A stretch of DNA of 64,000 nt from Actinomycetota bacterium (GCA_020161795.1 JAIUOR010000051.1:1-64000); one strand, 5' to 3'; positions 28,633 to 37,044 are shown, counted from the stretch's first letter. Numbers and translations are program-made. Notes: a model not told the origin generated them from the sequence alone.

Positions 28633-29044
28633 AGATGTCCTCGACGGTTCGTTGACGCCGGGGCGGCGGACGGCGGACTCCGTCCCCCAGCAGGTAGGAA
28701 GCGATCATGTGGTTCCAGCTGCAGTCGAGGCAGACCTCGACCACGCGCACCATGAACTCGCCGTACTCGGACTGCATCGCGTCCAGTTCCGCGGTGGACT
28801 TGATGCGCCCGGAGTACTGCCCGAGCTGGTCGCCGAATACGTAGTGCAGATTCACCATGCGCCGCCCCGCGCAGATCGGGCAGGGGGCCGTGGAATCCTC
28901 ACCGTGATGCATCGCCGAACGCACGAGCATGGGGTCTGCGTCGCAGACATCGGCCCGGCTGAGGGTGCGCTGCGGACGCCGCAGCGCCTGCAGGGTGTGA
29001 CGGCGTTGCAGCGCGTAGTCGATCTCCTCGCGCTTGGACCACAT
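28625..29044 (-). CDS. DUF5318 family zinc-ribbon-like protein
   Basis: Protein of 139 aa. It has a CPIC pair (about residue 55) and a CLDC pair (about 104) that could bind one zinc, with the conserved texts VNLHYVFGDQLG and SWNHMIASYLLGD. Function is unknown. In many actinobacteria this gene directly precedes the class A PBP gene, as here with an 8-nt overlap, which suggests a cell-wall-related role. Confidence 0.85.
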   Translation of the reverse strand: MWSKREEIDYALQRRHTLQALRRPQRTLSRADVCDADPMLVRSAMHHGEDSTAPCPICAGRRMVNLHYVFGDQLGQYSGRIKSTAELDAMQSEYGEFMVRVVEVCLDCSWNHMIASYLLGDGVRRPPPRRQRTVEDIYG

Positions 29045-29204
29045 GACATCAAGGGTAGTTGGTCGTCCGGGAAGCGGTCTTGTCAGCGGTCTCGGGCATC
29101 CCGCGACCCCTCATCCCGCAGCTACCCGTGCACCGGCCCGGGAAGGCGCCCCGTCATCCGGGCGAGGGCGGTCGCCCGATGCGGAGGTTCCCCTCCCGAT
29201 CCGC

Positions 29205-29210
29205 CATAAT
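29205..29210 (+). promoter_or_regulatory. Candidate -10 element for tRNA-Ala
   Basis: CATAAT lies 10 nt before the 5' end of the tRNA, the spacing expected for a tRNA promoter. No convincing -35 hexamer is seen at 16-18 nt upstream. Confidence 0.4.
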
Positions 29211-29220
29211 GTTCCGGCAG

Positions 29221-29293
29221 GGGGCATTAGCTCAGTTGGTAGAGCGGCGGCTTTGCAAGCCGTAGGTCAGGGGTTCGAATCCCCTATGCTCCA
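29221..29293 (+). tRNA. tRNA-Ala (anticodon TGC)
   Basis: A full cloverleaf folds over 73 nt: acceptor GGGGCAT/ATGCTCC (one G-T pair), D arm GCTC-AGTTGGTA-GAGC, anticodon arm GCGGC-TTTGCAA-GCCGT, and T arm AGGGG-TTCGAAT-CCCCT, with discriminator A. CCA is not encoded. The 3' end is the boundary of an accessory region that begins with a serine recombinase, so the tRNA is the likely integration target. Confidence 0.95.
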
Positions 29294-30917
29294 CCCAAAG
29301 TGTCTTACGGGAACACGCGACATCGGAAGATGTTGAGTGTTCCCGTTTGGTCTTCTTCCGTCCGGTCGCCTCGTTGACGATGGTGGCGAACGGTTCGGCG
29401 AGGCGTGGGCGTAGTTGCTCGTCGTCGGTGATCTCCAGCCGTGTGTAGAACGCTTGGTTCGCGAGTCTGCGGTTCCCGTCATCGGAGTGCGCGTATGCGC
29501 GGTGCGCATCCGTCAGCAGACGTAGCGAGTCGTGGAGGAACGCCCGCGCCCCGGAGTGATGCTCGTCGTGCTGGGCGAGGCGCTGCTCGATGTCGGCGAG
29601 CCCGGCTCGGATGCGGTCTTGGTGCCTCTTCAACGTGGGCAGGTCGATGGCCTCGGCGAAGTGCGCCGTGAGGAGCTTGTCGCTCTCGGCCTCCAGCCTG
29701 GCGCGGTTGGCTGTGAGATCGGCGAACTCTTGATCTCGCCCGGCGCTCTGCTCATCGAACGCGGCATCGACTTCGGCTGCGAGGTGTCGATAGTCGTCCT
29801 CGCCGATCGTGATGTCGCGATACGACGCCTCCACCAGCCGCTCGGCGACCTGTACTGGAACGGCGCGCCTCGTGCAGCTCGTCTTCTTCGCGGCACGACC
29901 CGAGCAAGTGAAGTAGGCGTAGGTGGTGCCGCGCGGGTTCGTTGCGAAGTCCAGCAGCATTCGCGACCCGCAACTGCCGCAGTGCAACAGACCTTTCAGG
30001 TGGTGGGCGTGCGTGACGTGCCTCGTCATCCCGGCGTTGCGCGCCTTCAGCAGCGATTGCACCTGATCAAACAGTGCGGGCTCGATCAGCGGCTCGTGCG
30101 CACCCGGATGTAGGGCTCCCTTGTAGCGGATCACGCCCGCGTAGTACGGGTTCGTCAGCAGCTTGTAGAGCGTGTTCTTCGCCAAAGGCTTCGACGGGCG
30201 CTTCGGCGACGGCACCGTCGTAAGCCCGCGAGCGGTGAGGTCACGCAACAGGCCGGTGACGGAGGTCTCGCCCTTGACGTAGGTCTCGAACGCCCACCGG
30301 ATCAGCGGAGCCCGTTCAGGATCGACCTCGACAGTTCGGACTTCACGACCCTGCTCGTCGGTGCGACGAACGTTGAGATAACCGACCGGCGCACGCATCG
30401 GCGTGCCGCCCTGTGCGAGCTTCTGCGTCAGCCCCTTCGTGACCTCGGTAGCCAGGTTGCGTGAGTAGAATTCCGCGATGGACGACATGATGCCGTGCAC
30501 TAGCATCCCCGACGGCGTCTGATCGATCGATTCCGTCGCAGACACCAAGGTGACCCCAGCGGCGAGGAGGGCTTGATGAATCTTCACGTCGTCGGCGCGG
30601 TTGCGCGCCAGCCGGTCGAGCTTGTGCACGATGCAGAAGGTCACCCGGGTTGCGGTGATGAACGCGAGCATGTCCTTGAGCCCGTCACGATCCGCAGACC
30701 GTGCCGACTCGCCCGCGTCCACGAACTCACGCACCACCCGCGCCCCCAGCTCGGCGGCCTTCCGCTGGTTCGCCTCGCGCTGCGCCGGGATGGAGAACCC
30801 CTCGTCGGTGCCGCCACGTTCGGCCTGCTCCCGCGTTGAGACACGCAGGTACGACACCGCCAGCAGCAACGGAGCCTCCGCCTCAACAGTGGCGTCAGTC
30901 GTGATGGTGGTGCTCAT
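29232..30917 (-). CDS. Large serine recombinase/integrase, frame ends inside tRNA-Ala
   Basis: Protein of 561 aa. The resolvase domain has the nucleophile Ser27 in SYLRVSTREQ, and KLDRLARN. A recombinase domain (about 180-290), a zinc-ribbon (LLHCGSCGSRM, YFTCSG...TSCTR) and a coiled-coil region (about 395-470) follow. I chose the ATG at 30917 (GAAGGA upstream). The last 20 or so residues (VEHRGFEPLTYGLQSRRS) are an antisense reading of the tRNA, and the residues before them read through the hairpin at 29307-29346. The gene therefore runs across the likely attachment junction, as in elements whose att site overlaps the integrase 3' end. Excision activity cannot be judged. Confidence 0.88.
   Translation of the reverse strand: MSTTITTDATVEAEAPLLLAVSYLRVSTREQAERGGTDEGFSIPAQREANQRKAAELGARVVREFVDAGESARSADRDGLKDMLAFITATRVTFCIVHKLDRLARNRADDVKIHQALLAAGVTLVSATESIDQTPSGMLVHGIMSSIAEFYSRNLATEVTKGLTQKLAQGGTPMRAPVGYLNVRRTDEQGREVRTVEVDPERAPLIRWAFETYVKGETSVTGLLRDLTARGLTTVPSPKRPSKPLAKNTLYKLLTNPYYAGVIRYKGALHPGAHEPLIEPALFDQVQSLLKARNAGMTRHVTHAHHLKGLLHCGSCGSRMLLDFATNPRGTTYAYFTCSGRAAKKTSCTRRAVPVQVAERLVEASYRDITIGEDDYRHLAAEVDAAFDEQSAGRDQEFADLTANRARLEAESDKLLTAHFAEAIDLPTLKRHQDRIRAGLADIEQRLAQHDEHHSGARAFLHDSLRLLTDAHRAYAHSDDGNRRLANQAFYTRLEITDDEQLRPRLAEPFATIVNEATGRKKTKREHSTSSDVACSRKTLWVEHRGFEPLTYGLQSRRSTN
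29307..29346. terminator. Hairpin just after tRNA-Ala
   Basis: Arms ACGGGAACAC (29307-29316) and GTGTTCCCGT (29337-29346) are exact complements, with an inner ACATC/GATGT pair. A TTTGG stretch follows on the + strand. It fits a tRNA terminator, but it also lies inside the recombinase 3' end and could be part of the recombinase attachment site. Confidence 0.6.
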
Positions 30918-30946
30918 GGCGGGTTCCTTCGCTGGGAGTGGGGTCG

Positions 30947-31246
30947 TCAACTGGTTGAAGCGGCATCTGGTGACGGTGGTGCAAAATGTGCACCACCGTC
31001 ATGTCGTGCGGAGCAGTCGCCTTCGTGGGCTGACGGTCCCGGAAATCTTCCGGAACCGTCCAGGCGTCCCGATGGTTCGGGTCCGATGCCGTCGGGCAGG
31101 CCCAGCCCGTAGGGGTCTGGCTCGCCGTTGACCCAGGCGCGGTGCCGTGCCTCTGCGATCCCGAGCACCCACTCGATGAGCCTGGCCCGGTCGGGCTCAC
31201 CACGCCGCGTCACGCGCAGCCGCAGGTTCCTCGCATCAGAGTTCAT
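30947..31246 (-). CDS. Small hypothetical protein upstream of the recombinase
   Basis: Possible protein of 99 aa on the minus strand. The first half (MNSDARNLRLRVTRRGEPD, then ARLIEWVLGIAEARHRAW) looks like real protein; the second half is low-complexity Gly/Ser/Pro and may be non-coding. It would precede the recombinase gene by 29 nt on the same strand. No strong ribosome-binding site is seen. Function unknown. Confidence 0.35.
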   Translation of the reverse strand: MNSDARNLRLRVTRRGEPDRARLIEWVLGIAEARHRAWVNGEPDPYGLGLPDGIGPEPSGRLDGSGRFPGPSAHEGDCSARHDGGAHFAPPSPDAASTS

Positions 31247-31392
31247 GATAGGTAGGTGCGCAGCGCCTCCCAAAAACGCGAGCACCCCGACGAATTACCG
31301 CCCTCCGCACAACCCACTTTCGAGGGGACACGCGTCTTGCACATCGAGGATTCACCACTTACGTCGGTGACGAAACTGACGTACCGTAGAAC

Positions 31393-32109
31393 ATGGCTTC
31401 CAAACGGTACGACCCTGATGAGGCGGAGTTCGACGCCCGCTACGAGCGATGGCTCGCCGCGCTCGAATCCGGCGATGAAGCCGAACTCGTCGAAGCCACC
31501 GCGGCGATCCCCACCCTGAACAGCCGAGTACTCGACAGGTTCTTCGCCGTCGAGAGCGACGACCTCGAACGGCCTGGACAGCGAGCCATGGAGCAACGCC
31601 TGATCGTGCTCCTCAGCGAGCTACGCCCACACGACGCAGCCCGGGTCCGCGAACTACACAAGGCCAGGCAACGGCGTCTCGACCGCACCACCCGAATCGG
31701 CCGCACCGTGGAGTTGCCCACGAAGTGCGCACGCTGCGGCAACAAGCTCCGAGACGCCAAGCCAACAGGCAGGCCGCGGATCTACTGCTCCCCGGCGTGC
31801 CGCAAAGCCGCGTATGAAGACCGCCGAGCCCACCGCGACGGAGCCGTCAAGGTGCAGGTCGTGGAGCGCGTCGTCACCGAGGTCAGAGAGCGCCGCATCG
31901 ATGTGCCCCACCCGCGAATCGACTGCATCAAGTCGGTACTGGCCGATGAGGACGCGATGATCCGAGTGATCTGGGCACTCGCTGTCCTTGTGCAAGACCG
32001 CAGCCGCAAGGAGTACGACTCCGACCAGCCGAAGTTCGAGAGGCTCCGCCAACACACCAAGAATCTGTACGAAGCTCTCGAACGCCGCATGGACAACGAC
32101 CAGTCGTAG
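31393..32109 (+). CDS. Hypothetical protein with a CxxC...CxxxC zinc finger, accessory region
   Basis: Protein of 238 aa. The N-terminal half is helical and charged (PDEAEFDARYERWLAALESGD). In the middle, CARCGNKLRD...RIYCSPACRKAAYEDRR forms a FCS/MYM-like zinc finger (Cys pairs spaced as in small DNA-binding fingers of mobile elements). The C-terminal third is helical. I do not recognise the family. An inverted repeat TACGTC/GACGTA (31360-31383) lies just before the start. It is probably cargo or a control protein of the element integrated at the tRNA. Confidence 0.7.
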   Translation: MASKRYDPDEAEFDARYERWLAALESGDEAELVEATAAIPTLNSRVLDRFFAVESDDLERPGQRAMEQRLIVLLSELRPHDAARVRELHKARQRRLDRTTRIGRTVELPTKCARCGNKLRDAKPTGRPRIYCSPACRKAAYEDRRAHRDGAVKVQVVERVVTEVRERRIDVPHPRIDCIKSVLADEDAMIRVIWALAVLVQDRSRKEYDSDQPKFERLRQHTKNLYEALERRMDNDQS

Positions 32110-32193
32110 GACTGCTCGCATGATCTGCGTGTTCCGCGTGGCGTCAGTGGCCCCAGATACCCGCGCGCTACCGAGACGCCGCCTGGCATCCGC

Positions 32194-32221
32194 TTGACAA
32201 CTACAGATACAGTCGTATTCT
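32194..32221 (+). promoter_or_regulatory. Promoter of the CPBP-TetR operon (TTGACA, 16 nt, TATTCT)
   Basis: A perfect -35 hexamer TTGACA (32194-32199) is followed after 16 nt by TATTCT (32216-32221). The first tandem operator repeat lies across the spacer and the -10, so bound repressor would block polymerase. The CPBP start is at 32250. Confidence 0.6.
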
Positions 32222-32238
32222 AGATACAAGCGTATTCC
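32205..32238. repeat. Two adjacent 17-bp direct repeats, candidate TetR operator
   Basis: Repeat 1 (32205-32221) and repeat 2 (32222-32238) agree at 14 of 17 positions. Each holds ATAC-n4-GTAT dyad symmetry. They overlap the promoter of the CPBP gene and its downstream TetR gene. Confidence 0.65.
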
Positions 32239-32249
32239 GAAAGCGAGTC

Positions 32250-33038
32250 ATGCAGACCGAACTTGCACAGATTGAGGTATCCCCTCACGTCCGTCCCATG
32301 GCGACCTGGGAGGTGCGGCTGCCGTGGCTCTGGGCGATCGTCGTCGGCCTGGGTGGTGTCGTCCTGACCGCGTTTGGGACCGGCTTCAGCCAGGCTCGAG
32401 GACTCGACGAACCCACAGCCACCTATGCTCAGGCCGCCTTTGTCGGGGCGTCGGCACTGATCGGGTTGGTGATCATGTGGCGAACCAGGCCGACCCTCGC
32501 CGGGTATGGGTTTCGCCGCCCGCGAGCGATGGCGGACGCGCTGTGGGCAATTCCCTTGGCGGCCCTGCCGGTGATCCTCGTTGCCTCCGCGCCTATCGTC
32601 GTGGCGGCCAGCCAAGCACTCGCCTACGGCGTGCTCGCCATCGCAGTGAGCTTCAGCGAGGAGATTTGGTTCCGAGGATTGCTGCTCGCGTCGTTGCGGA
32701 GTCTCGGTCGGAGGCGTGCGGTCGTCGGGGCGTCTATGGTGTTTGGCACCTTGCACCTGACGAACCTCTTCGCTGGTGGTGAACCGACCTTTGTTGGGCT
32801 GCAGTTCGCGTTCGCGTGCCTGGTTGGGTTCGTCCTCGCCGAACTCGTGGAGGTGACGGGAAGCCTGTGGATCGGCATCGTGTGGCACATCTTGTACGAC
32901 GCTATAGCCCTAAGCATTGGCGACTCGCTGAGTCGTGGGACGCTGGTCGCAGTAGTGACCATGACAGCTGTCCTGGTCGGCTACGCCGTCTACCTCTGGC
33001 GTCGGCTGCCCAACGATACTCAGTTCGGGCAGGTCTGA
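32250..33038 (+). CDS. CPBP-family intramembrane glutamic endopeptidase
   Basis: Protein of 262 aa with about 8 transmembrane helices. The catalytic motif EExxxR appears as SEEIWFRG (about residue 140) and the second motif FxxxH as FGTLHLTN; a third His lies in IVWHILYDA. Members cleave membrane proteins or prenylated substrates and are often linked to bacteriocin immunity. It has its own TTGACA promoter with tandem operator repeats, and the TetR gene follows after 3 nt. Confidence 0.88.
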   Translation: MQTELAQIEVSPHVRPMATWEVRLPWLWAIVVGLGGVVLTAFGTGFSQARGLDEPTATYAQAAFVGASALIGLVIMWRTRPTLAGYGFRRPRAMADALWAIPLAALPVILVASAPIVVAASQALAYGVLAIAVSFSEEIWFRGLLLASLRSLGRRRAVVGASMVFGTLHLTNLFAGGEPTFVGLQFAFACLVGFVLAELVEVTGSLWIGIVWHILYDAIALSIGDSLSRGTLVAVVTMTAVLVGYAVYLWRRLPNDTQFGQV

Positions 33039-33041
33039 GCC

Positions 33042-33653
33042 GTGGACCTCAGCCCGCGTCAGGCGGAGTTCGCTGATGCTGCCTTGCGCCTGGTGGCACG
33101 TGACGGGCTTTCGGCGGTCACCTTCCGGTCCTTGGCTACGGAAGCGGGCATGTCGCTTGGTGCGGTGCAGAAAGCATTCCCCAGCAAGGAACAACTGCTC
33201 CGTGCCATGTTCGGGCGGCTGCGCGAGACGGCTTCCCTGCCTGCTCTCGGTGAACCCGGGCGTCCTACTTTGCGCGACTGGTTCGTAGCGCTCATGGTGA
33301 CAGTCCTGCCCCTGGACGCACCCCGCCGAGCGGCCGAGTTGCAGGGCGCGGCCTTCGTCGAACGGGCTCCGTTCGACGCGGAGATCGGGATGGCGGTCGC
33401 GGCATCAGATCAGGAACTTCGAGCCGCATTCGCGTCGCTAGTACGCCGCGCCCAAGCAGAGGCCGAGGTTCCCGCGTCCATCGACCCGGATGCCACGGCC
33501 TGGGCGGTGCTCGCCTTCATGCAGGGAATGGCAAGTCAGCTAACGTATGATCCGGTGGCCGAGGAAGCAGTTCGAGACCAGTGCCGATTGATCGTCGACG
33601 CCCTGCTGCATGGGAGCCAGGCCGGCGAGCACGATGAACCTGCGTCGCCGTGA
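33042..33653 (+). CDS. TetR-family regulator paired with the CPBP protease
   Basis: Protein of 203 aa. HTH region: ARDGLSAVTFRSLATEAGMS, then LGAVQKAFPSKEQLL. GTG start, 3 nt after the CPBP stop, so the two genes are one operon. It likely represses its own operon via the tandem repeats at 32205-32238. Inducer unknown. Confidence 0.87.
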   Translation: MDLSPRQAEFADAALRLVARDGLSAVTFRSLATEAGMSLGAVQKAFPSKEQLLRAMFGRLRETASLPALGEPGRPTLRDWFVALMVTVLPLDAPRRAAELQGAAFVERAPFDAEIGMAVAASDQELRAAFASLVRRAQAEAEVPASIDPDATAWAVLAFMQGMASQLTYDPVAEEAVRDQCRLIVDALLHGSQAGEHDEPASP

Positions 33654-33862
33654 CTCCGGCGGGATGCCCATGGCCCCTGCACCCATACCTTGCGGCGATC
33701 GCTGCGGGCCTGCTTGGCGTGCCTGGCGAGGACTGCCCACTCGGGCGACGAGCTCGGAGTTCCCGACCCTGGAGCGGGCTTCGCAGTAGGCTTGCTGTGT
33801 GTCCCCTTCAGTGACAAATCAGCGTCAGGCAGGGTGGCGTTGCCTGAGGGAGAACGACACCC

Positions 33863-34612
33863 GTGGATGATCGGACTACCGCAGCGGGAACGGGTGCAGA
33901 ACATTGGCGCGGCGTTTTGCTCACCGGTGCCGGTGCTGCTGCCGGCTCGGTCGTCTTCATCGTTGTACAGATCGCCGTTTTCGCCTTGCACCCGCCGCCG
34001 GCGTCGGTGGATGGCTTCTTCGTCCTCATGGATGAGAACCCGCTACTCGGCATGCTCAGCCTGGACCTGCTGCTCAGCGTGAACAACGTGCTCGTGGCCT
34101 TGGTCTATCTCGCACTGATAGTCGTGCTCTGGGATCGGGCGAGGTCGACCGCCGCGATCGCCGGGTTGCTCATGGTCCTCGGGATGGCGGCCTACCTCTC
34201 CTCAAACCCGGCCGTCGACATGCTGCTGCTCTCACAACAGCACGCAAGTGCCACTCCCGCCGATCAGCCAGCACTTGTGGCAGCCGGGGAGGTGCTGTTG
34301 GCGTCGTGGCGTGGGACCGCATTCCTGACGTACTACGTCTTGAACGGCATCGCCCTGCTACTCGTCGCCATTGCCCTGCTACGCACCAAGGCACTTGGGC
34401 GCGCCCTCGGATGGTGGGCGCTCGCATCCGGGGTGTTGATGCTCGTCCCATCGACCTTTGGGTTGATTGGGCTCGTGATGTCGGTCCTGTCGCTTCTGCC
34501 CTGGTGCGTCATGTGCGTGATCGCGGCCGCGCGTCTCCGCGCGCTGGCCGCAGGGGGGCTTGAGCCTTCCCAAGCCCACGGACTGTCGGCCTCCGGGAGT
34601 CCATTGCAGTAG
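33863..34612 (+). CDS. Multi-pass membrane protein, DUF4386-like
   Basis: Protein of 249 aa with about 6 transmembrane helices (VLLTGAGAAAGSVVFIVVQI, LVALVYLALIVVLWD, AIAGLLMVLGMAAYL, and three more). Overall form resembles DUF4386 membrane proteins; no catalytic motif is visible. GTG start at 33863. The 209 nt before it hold no gene I can support. Function unknown. Confidence 0.75.
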   Translation: MDDRTTAAGTGAEHWRGVLLTGAGAAAGSVVFIVVQIAVFALHPPPASVDGFFVLMDENPLLGMLSLDLLLSVNNVLVALVYLALIVVLWDRARSTAAIAGLLMVLGMAAYLSSNPAVDMLLLSQQHASATPADQPALVAAGEVLLASWRGTAFLTYYVLNGIALLLVAIALLRTKALGRALGWWALASGVLMLVPSTFGLIGLVMSVLSLLPWCVMCVIAAARLRALAAGGLEPSQAHGLSASGSPLQ

Positions 34613-34846
34613 GTTGAATTGGTGCTCGGCCCGCTTGTGGTAGCCCGGTGACCCACGCAAAGACCCGATGCGGTCCGCCGTCTTCGAGGCGACCTCCGAC
34701 CGGAGGAACGGGGTACGAGTCGGCCAACCTGTCGTCGCTACCGCCCACCAGGTCAGCTGACACGATGCCGACTTCGCCTCCGGACCTTCGGCGTGATTGG
34801 GATCGCACCCTCGCGTCACCGCCACTGGACCGCGTCCCAATGAGCT

Positions 34847-35128
34847 TCAGGGTTGCCGCGTCTTCGCCCACACCGTGCCCCGGTGAACGCCGAACTGCTT
34901 TGCCAAGATGTTCACGCTGACACCGTTGGCGCGGGCTGTTCGCATAGCGTCCACTTCCTCCCCCGTCAGCGGTGTTCGAGTGCGTCTCCTTGGCTCTGCC
35001 GACGTGTCGATGAGCGGGTCATCCGGCTCACCAATGAACTCAGCGGCGCCACCAGACCCCTGATTCCACGTGGAAATCAGCTGCTCGACCCGCTGTCGCG
35101 TGTTCCCATAGTGGTCGATGGAGTCCAC
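34847..35128 (-). CDS. Small helix-turn-helix protein, Hin-recombinase-like DNA-binding domain
   Basis: Protein of 93 aa. A C-terminal HTH (LTGEEVDAMRTARANGVSVN, ILAKQFGVHRGTVWAKTRQ) resembles the DNA-binding end of Hin-type invertases but there is no recombinase domain. It could be a directionality or control factor for the serine recombinase at 29.2-30.9 kb, or a free-standing regulator. The 234 nt before its end (34613-34846) hold no gene I can support. Confidence 0.65.
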   Translation of the reverse strand: MDSIDHYGNTRQRVEQLISTWNQGSGGAAEFIGEPDDPLIDTSAEPRRRTRTPLTGEEVDAMRTARANGVSVNILAKQFGVHRGTVWAKTRQP

Positions 35129-35171
35129 CCTCGGGATGAGTTTCGGTGCGGCCCGTCGGATTCGATCCCGC

Positions 35172-36932
35172 TCAGCAGGTGTCGATCGGGGGAGCGCCGT
35201 CGAGTCGGTCCTGCGTCCACTCCATCAGCTGTCCGAGCAGCGGCGAATCGCCGGTGACCACGCCCATGTGGTCCTTGCCCTCGAAGCCGCGGAAGTCGAC
35301 CTGCTGGCCGCTGGCGCACAGTTCTTCGACATACCGCTGCTGCGCCGTGGCCGACACCAGCGTGTCGGTGAGCCCCTGCGCGAGCAGCAGGGGCGCCTCG
35401 ATCGGCAGGCGCGGCACATTGTGTTCGAGGCGTGCGCCCAGGGGGCCGTCCGAGGGGTCCTGCGTCCAGATCGGGCGATCCATGACCGTCGTCCCGAGCA
35501 CCGACACGATGAAGGCGGAGTCGCTCCAGCAGCGCGCGACGGTCTCCTGGAATGTGAGCGTGGCCGCGGGCAGCAGATAGTCCTCCACGTGCACGTCGGC
35601 GTAGTGCGCCGCGTATCCGGCGAGGACGAGCGGGCCGACGATCGTGCCCGCCGGACCGTCGGCGAGCTGCTCGATCATCGCCGGCAGATTCGCTGCCGGA
35701 GCCATCGCCGCGACCCCCGCGATGTCAAGCTCCGGAGCGTAGGAGGGAGCAAGGCCCCCGGTCCACAGCGCGGCTGCGCCGCCCTGCGAGTGTCCCCAGA
35801 CCACGACCTTGTCGCCGAGCGACGCGTCCGCGAGCTGGCGGGAGGCCCGCACGGCGTCGAGCACGCTGCGCGCCGCGGCCTGGCCCACGAGGTACGGATG
35901 GGGTGGGTCGGCGCCGAGGCCCACGTAGTCGGTAGCGACGATGGCCCATCCGTTCAGCAGCACCTCCTCGGTATTCGGCATGGCTCCACTCACGAAGGGA
36001 TCTGGCAGCAGCGTCGGCGCGCAGCTCTCCGCCGCACCGGTGGTGCCATGTGCCCAGGCGATCGTGGGTGCGTCCTCGACTCCGTTCGGCACCACCACGA
36101 GTCCTGACGAGATGGCGGGCACGCCCTCGTCGCGCGTGGTCGTGTAGAGGATGCGCCAGGCAGTCGAGCCCTCGGGAATCGCTCGCGTGAAGGGCTCCGC
36201 CCGCAGGAGGACACCGGGCTGATCTGGGATCTCGGCGGGAGGAGCGTAGAACGCATCGGGGATCGGCGTGCCCATGAGGCGGGCGCCCAGGAGCGCCAGC
36301 GCCACCGCGACGACGAGCGCTGACGCGGACACTACGGTGCGCGGCCATGAGCGGGGACGCGGGCGACCCTCCTGCTGGAAAGGTTCGCGGCGAGAGACCG
36401 CCAGCACCAGCCGGATGCCCGACACCAGCAGCCAGACGCCGAAGAGCGCGCCGATCGCGAGGACCGTCACGTCGGGCCAGGTGAGGGCGACCACGCCGAA
36501 GACGACTGCGGCGAGGCCTCCCATCAGGCGAGCCGCGCGGCCCTCCCGCTCCAGCAGGACCCGCAGCAGATCGGCGACGCCCAGTGCGATGAGCGCCCAA
36601 CCGAACAGGATCGCCACGAGGCCGACGGTGACGCCCGGCACGGTCAGCATGACGACGCCCAGGGCGAGTAGAAGCGGAGCCAGCAGGAGGTGCAGCCACC
36701 TTCCGGCGTGCCGGCCCGCTGTGATCCAGGTGACGAGCTCCACGACCGCGGCGAGCATCGAGCCGACGGAGAGCGTCAGCACAAGCAGCCCGACGGACGC
36801 GAAGGGACGGGTTATCAGCAGCAGCCCGGTGACCGCGATCACCATCCCGAGCGCCACCGTCACCCAGACGGGCAGGCGCAAGGTCCGGTGGGACCGCGCA
36901 GCGTCCGAATGGCTCTCCCGCGCGGCGCTCAT
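35172..36932 (-). CDS. HdeD/DUF308-type membrane domain fused to a secretory-lipase-like hydrolase
   Basis: Protein of 586 aa. Residues about 20-185 hold six transmembrane helices of the HdeD/DUF308 kind (LLITRPFASVGLLVLTLSVG, LTVPGVTVGLVAILFGWALI). One more helix at about 205-222 leads into an alpha/beta hydrolase of the LIP secretory-lipase type: oxyanion region WAHGTTGAAESC, nucleophile in WGHSQGGAAA, and a late His in FEGKDHMGV. The hydrolase would face outside. The fusion of an acid-stress-type membrane module with a lipase is unusual. It is divergent from a two-component system, which may control it. Confidence 0.83.
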   Translation of the reverse strand: MSAARESHSDAARSHRTLRLPVWVTVALGMVIAVTGLLLITRPFASVGLLVLTLSVGSMLAAVVELVTWITAGRHAGRWLHLLLAPLLLALGVVMLTVPGVTVGLVAILFGWALIALGVADLLRVLLEREGRAARLMGGLAAVVFGVVALTWPDVTVLAIGALFGVWLLVSGIRLVLAVSRREPFQQEGRPRPRSWPRTVVSASALVVAVALALLGARLMGTPIPDAFYAPPAEIPDQPGVLLRAEPFTRAIPEGSTAWRILYTTTRDEGVPAISSGLVVVPNGVEDAPTIAWAHGTTGAAESCAPTLLPDPFVSGAMPNTEEVLLNGWAIVATDYVGLGADPPHPYLVGQAAARSVLDAVRASRQLADASLGDKVVVWGHSQGGAAALWTGGLAPSYAPELDIAGVAAMAPAANLPAMIEQLADGPAGTIVGPLVLAGYAAHYADVHVEDYLLPAATLTFQETVARCWSDSAFIVSVLGTTVMDRPIWTQDPSDGPLGARLEHNVPRLPIEAPLLLAQGLTDTLVSATAQQRYVEELCASGQQVDFRGFEGKDHMGVVTGDSPLLGQLMEWTQDRLDGAPPIDTC

Positions 36933-37044
36933 GTCCCAAGCCTAGGGTTCTCCACGATCAGGTCTGGTGACACCTTCCCGCTCCCGGGACGTGTGGGCGC
37001 ATTTCCTTACGTCGACGATAGGTGCCGTCTCCTACGCTGGCTGG

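Noticed and set aside
29034-29336. 100-codon plus-strand frame covering tRNA-Ala
   Set aside because: The tRNA cloverleaf explains the sequence; the frame is incidental.
34613-34846. Frames on both strands between the DUF4386-like and HTH genes
   Set aside because: No start signals and no protein-like text; taken as intergenic.
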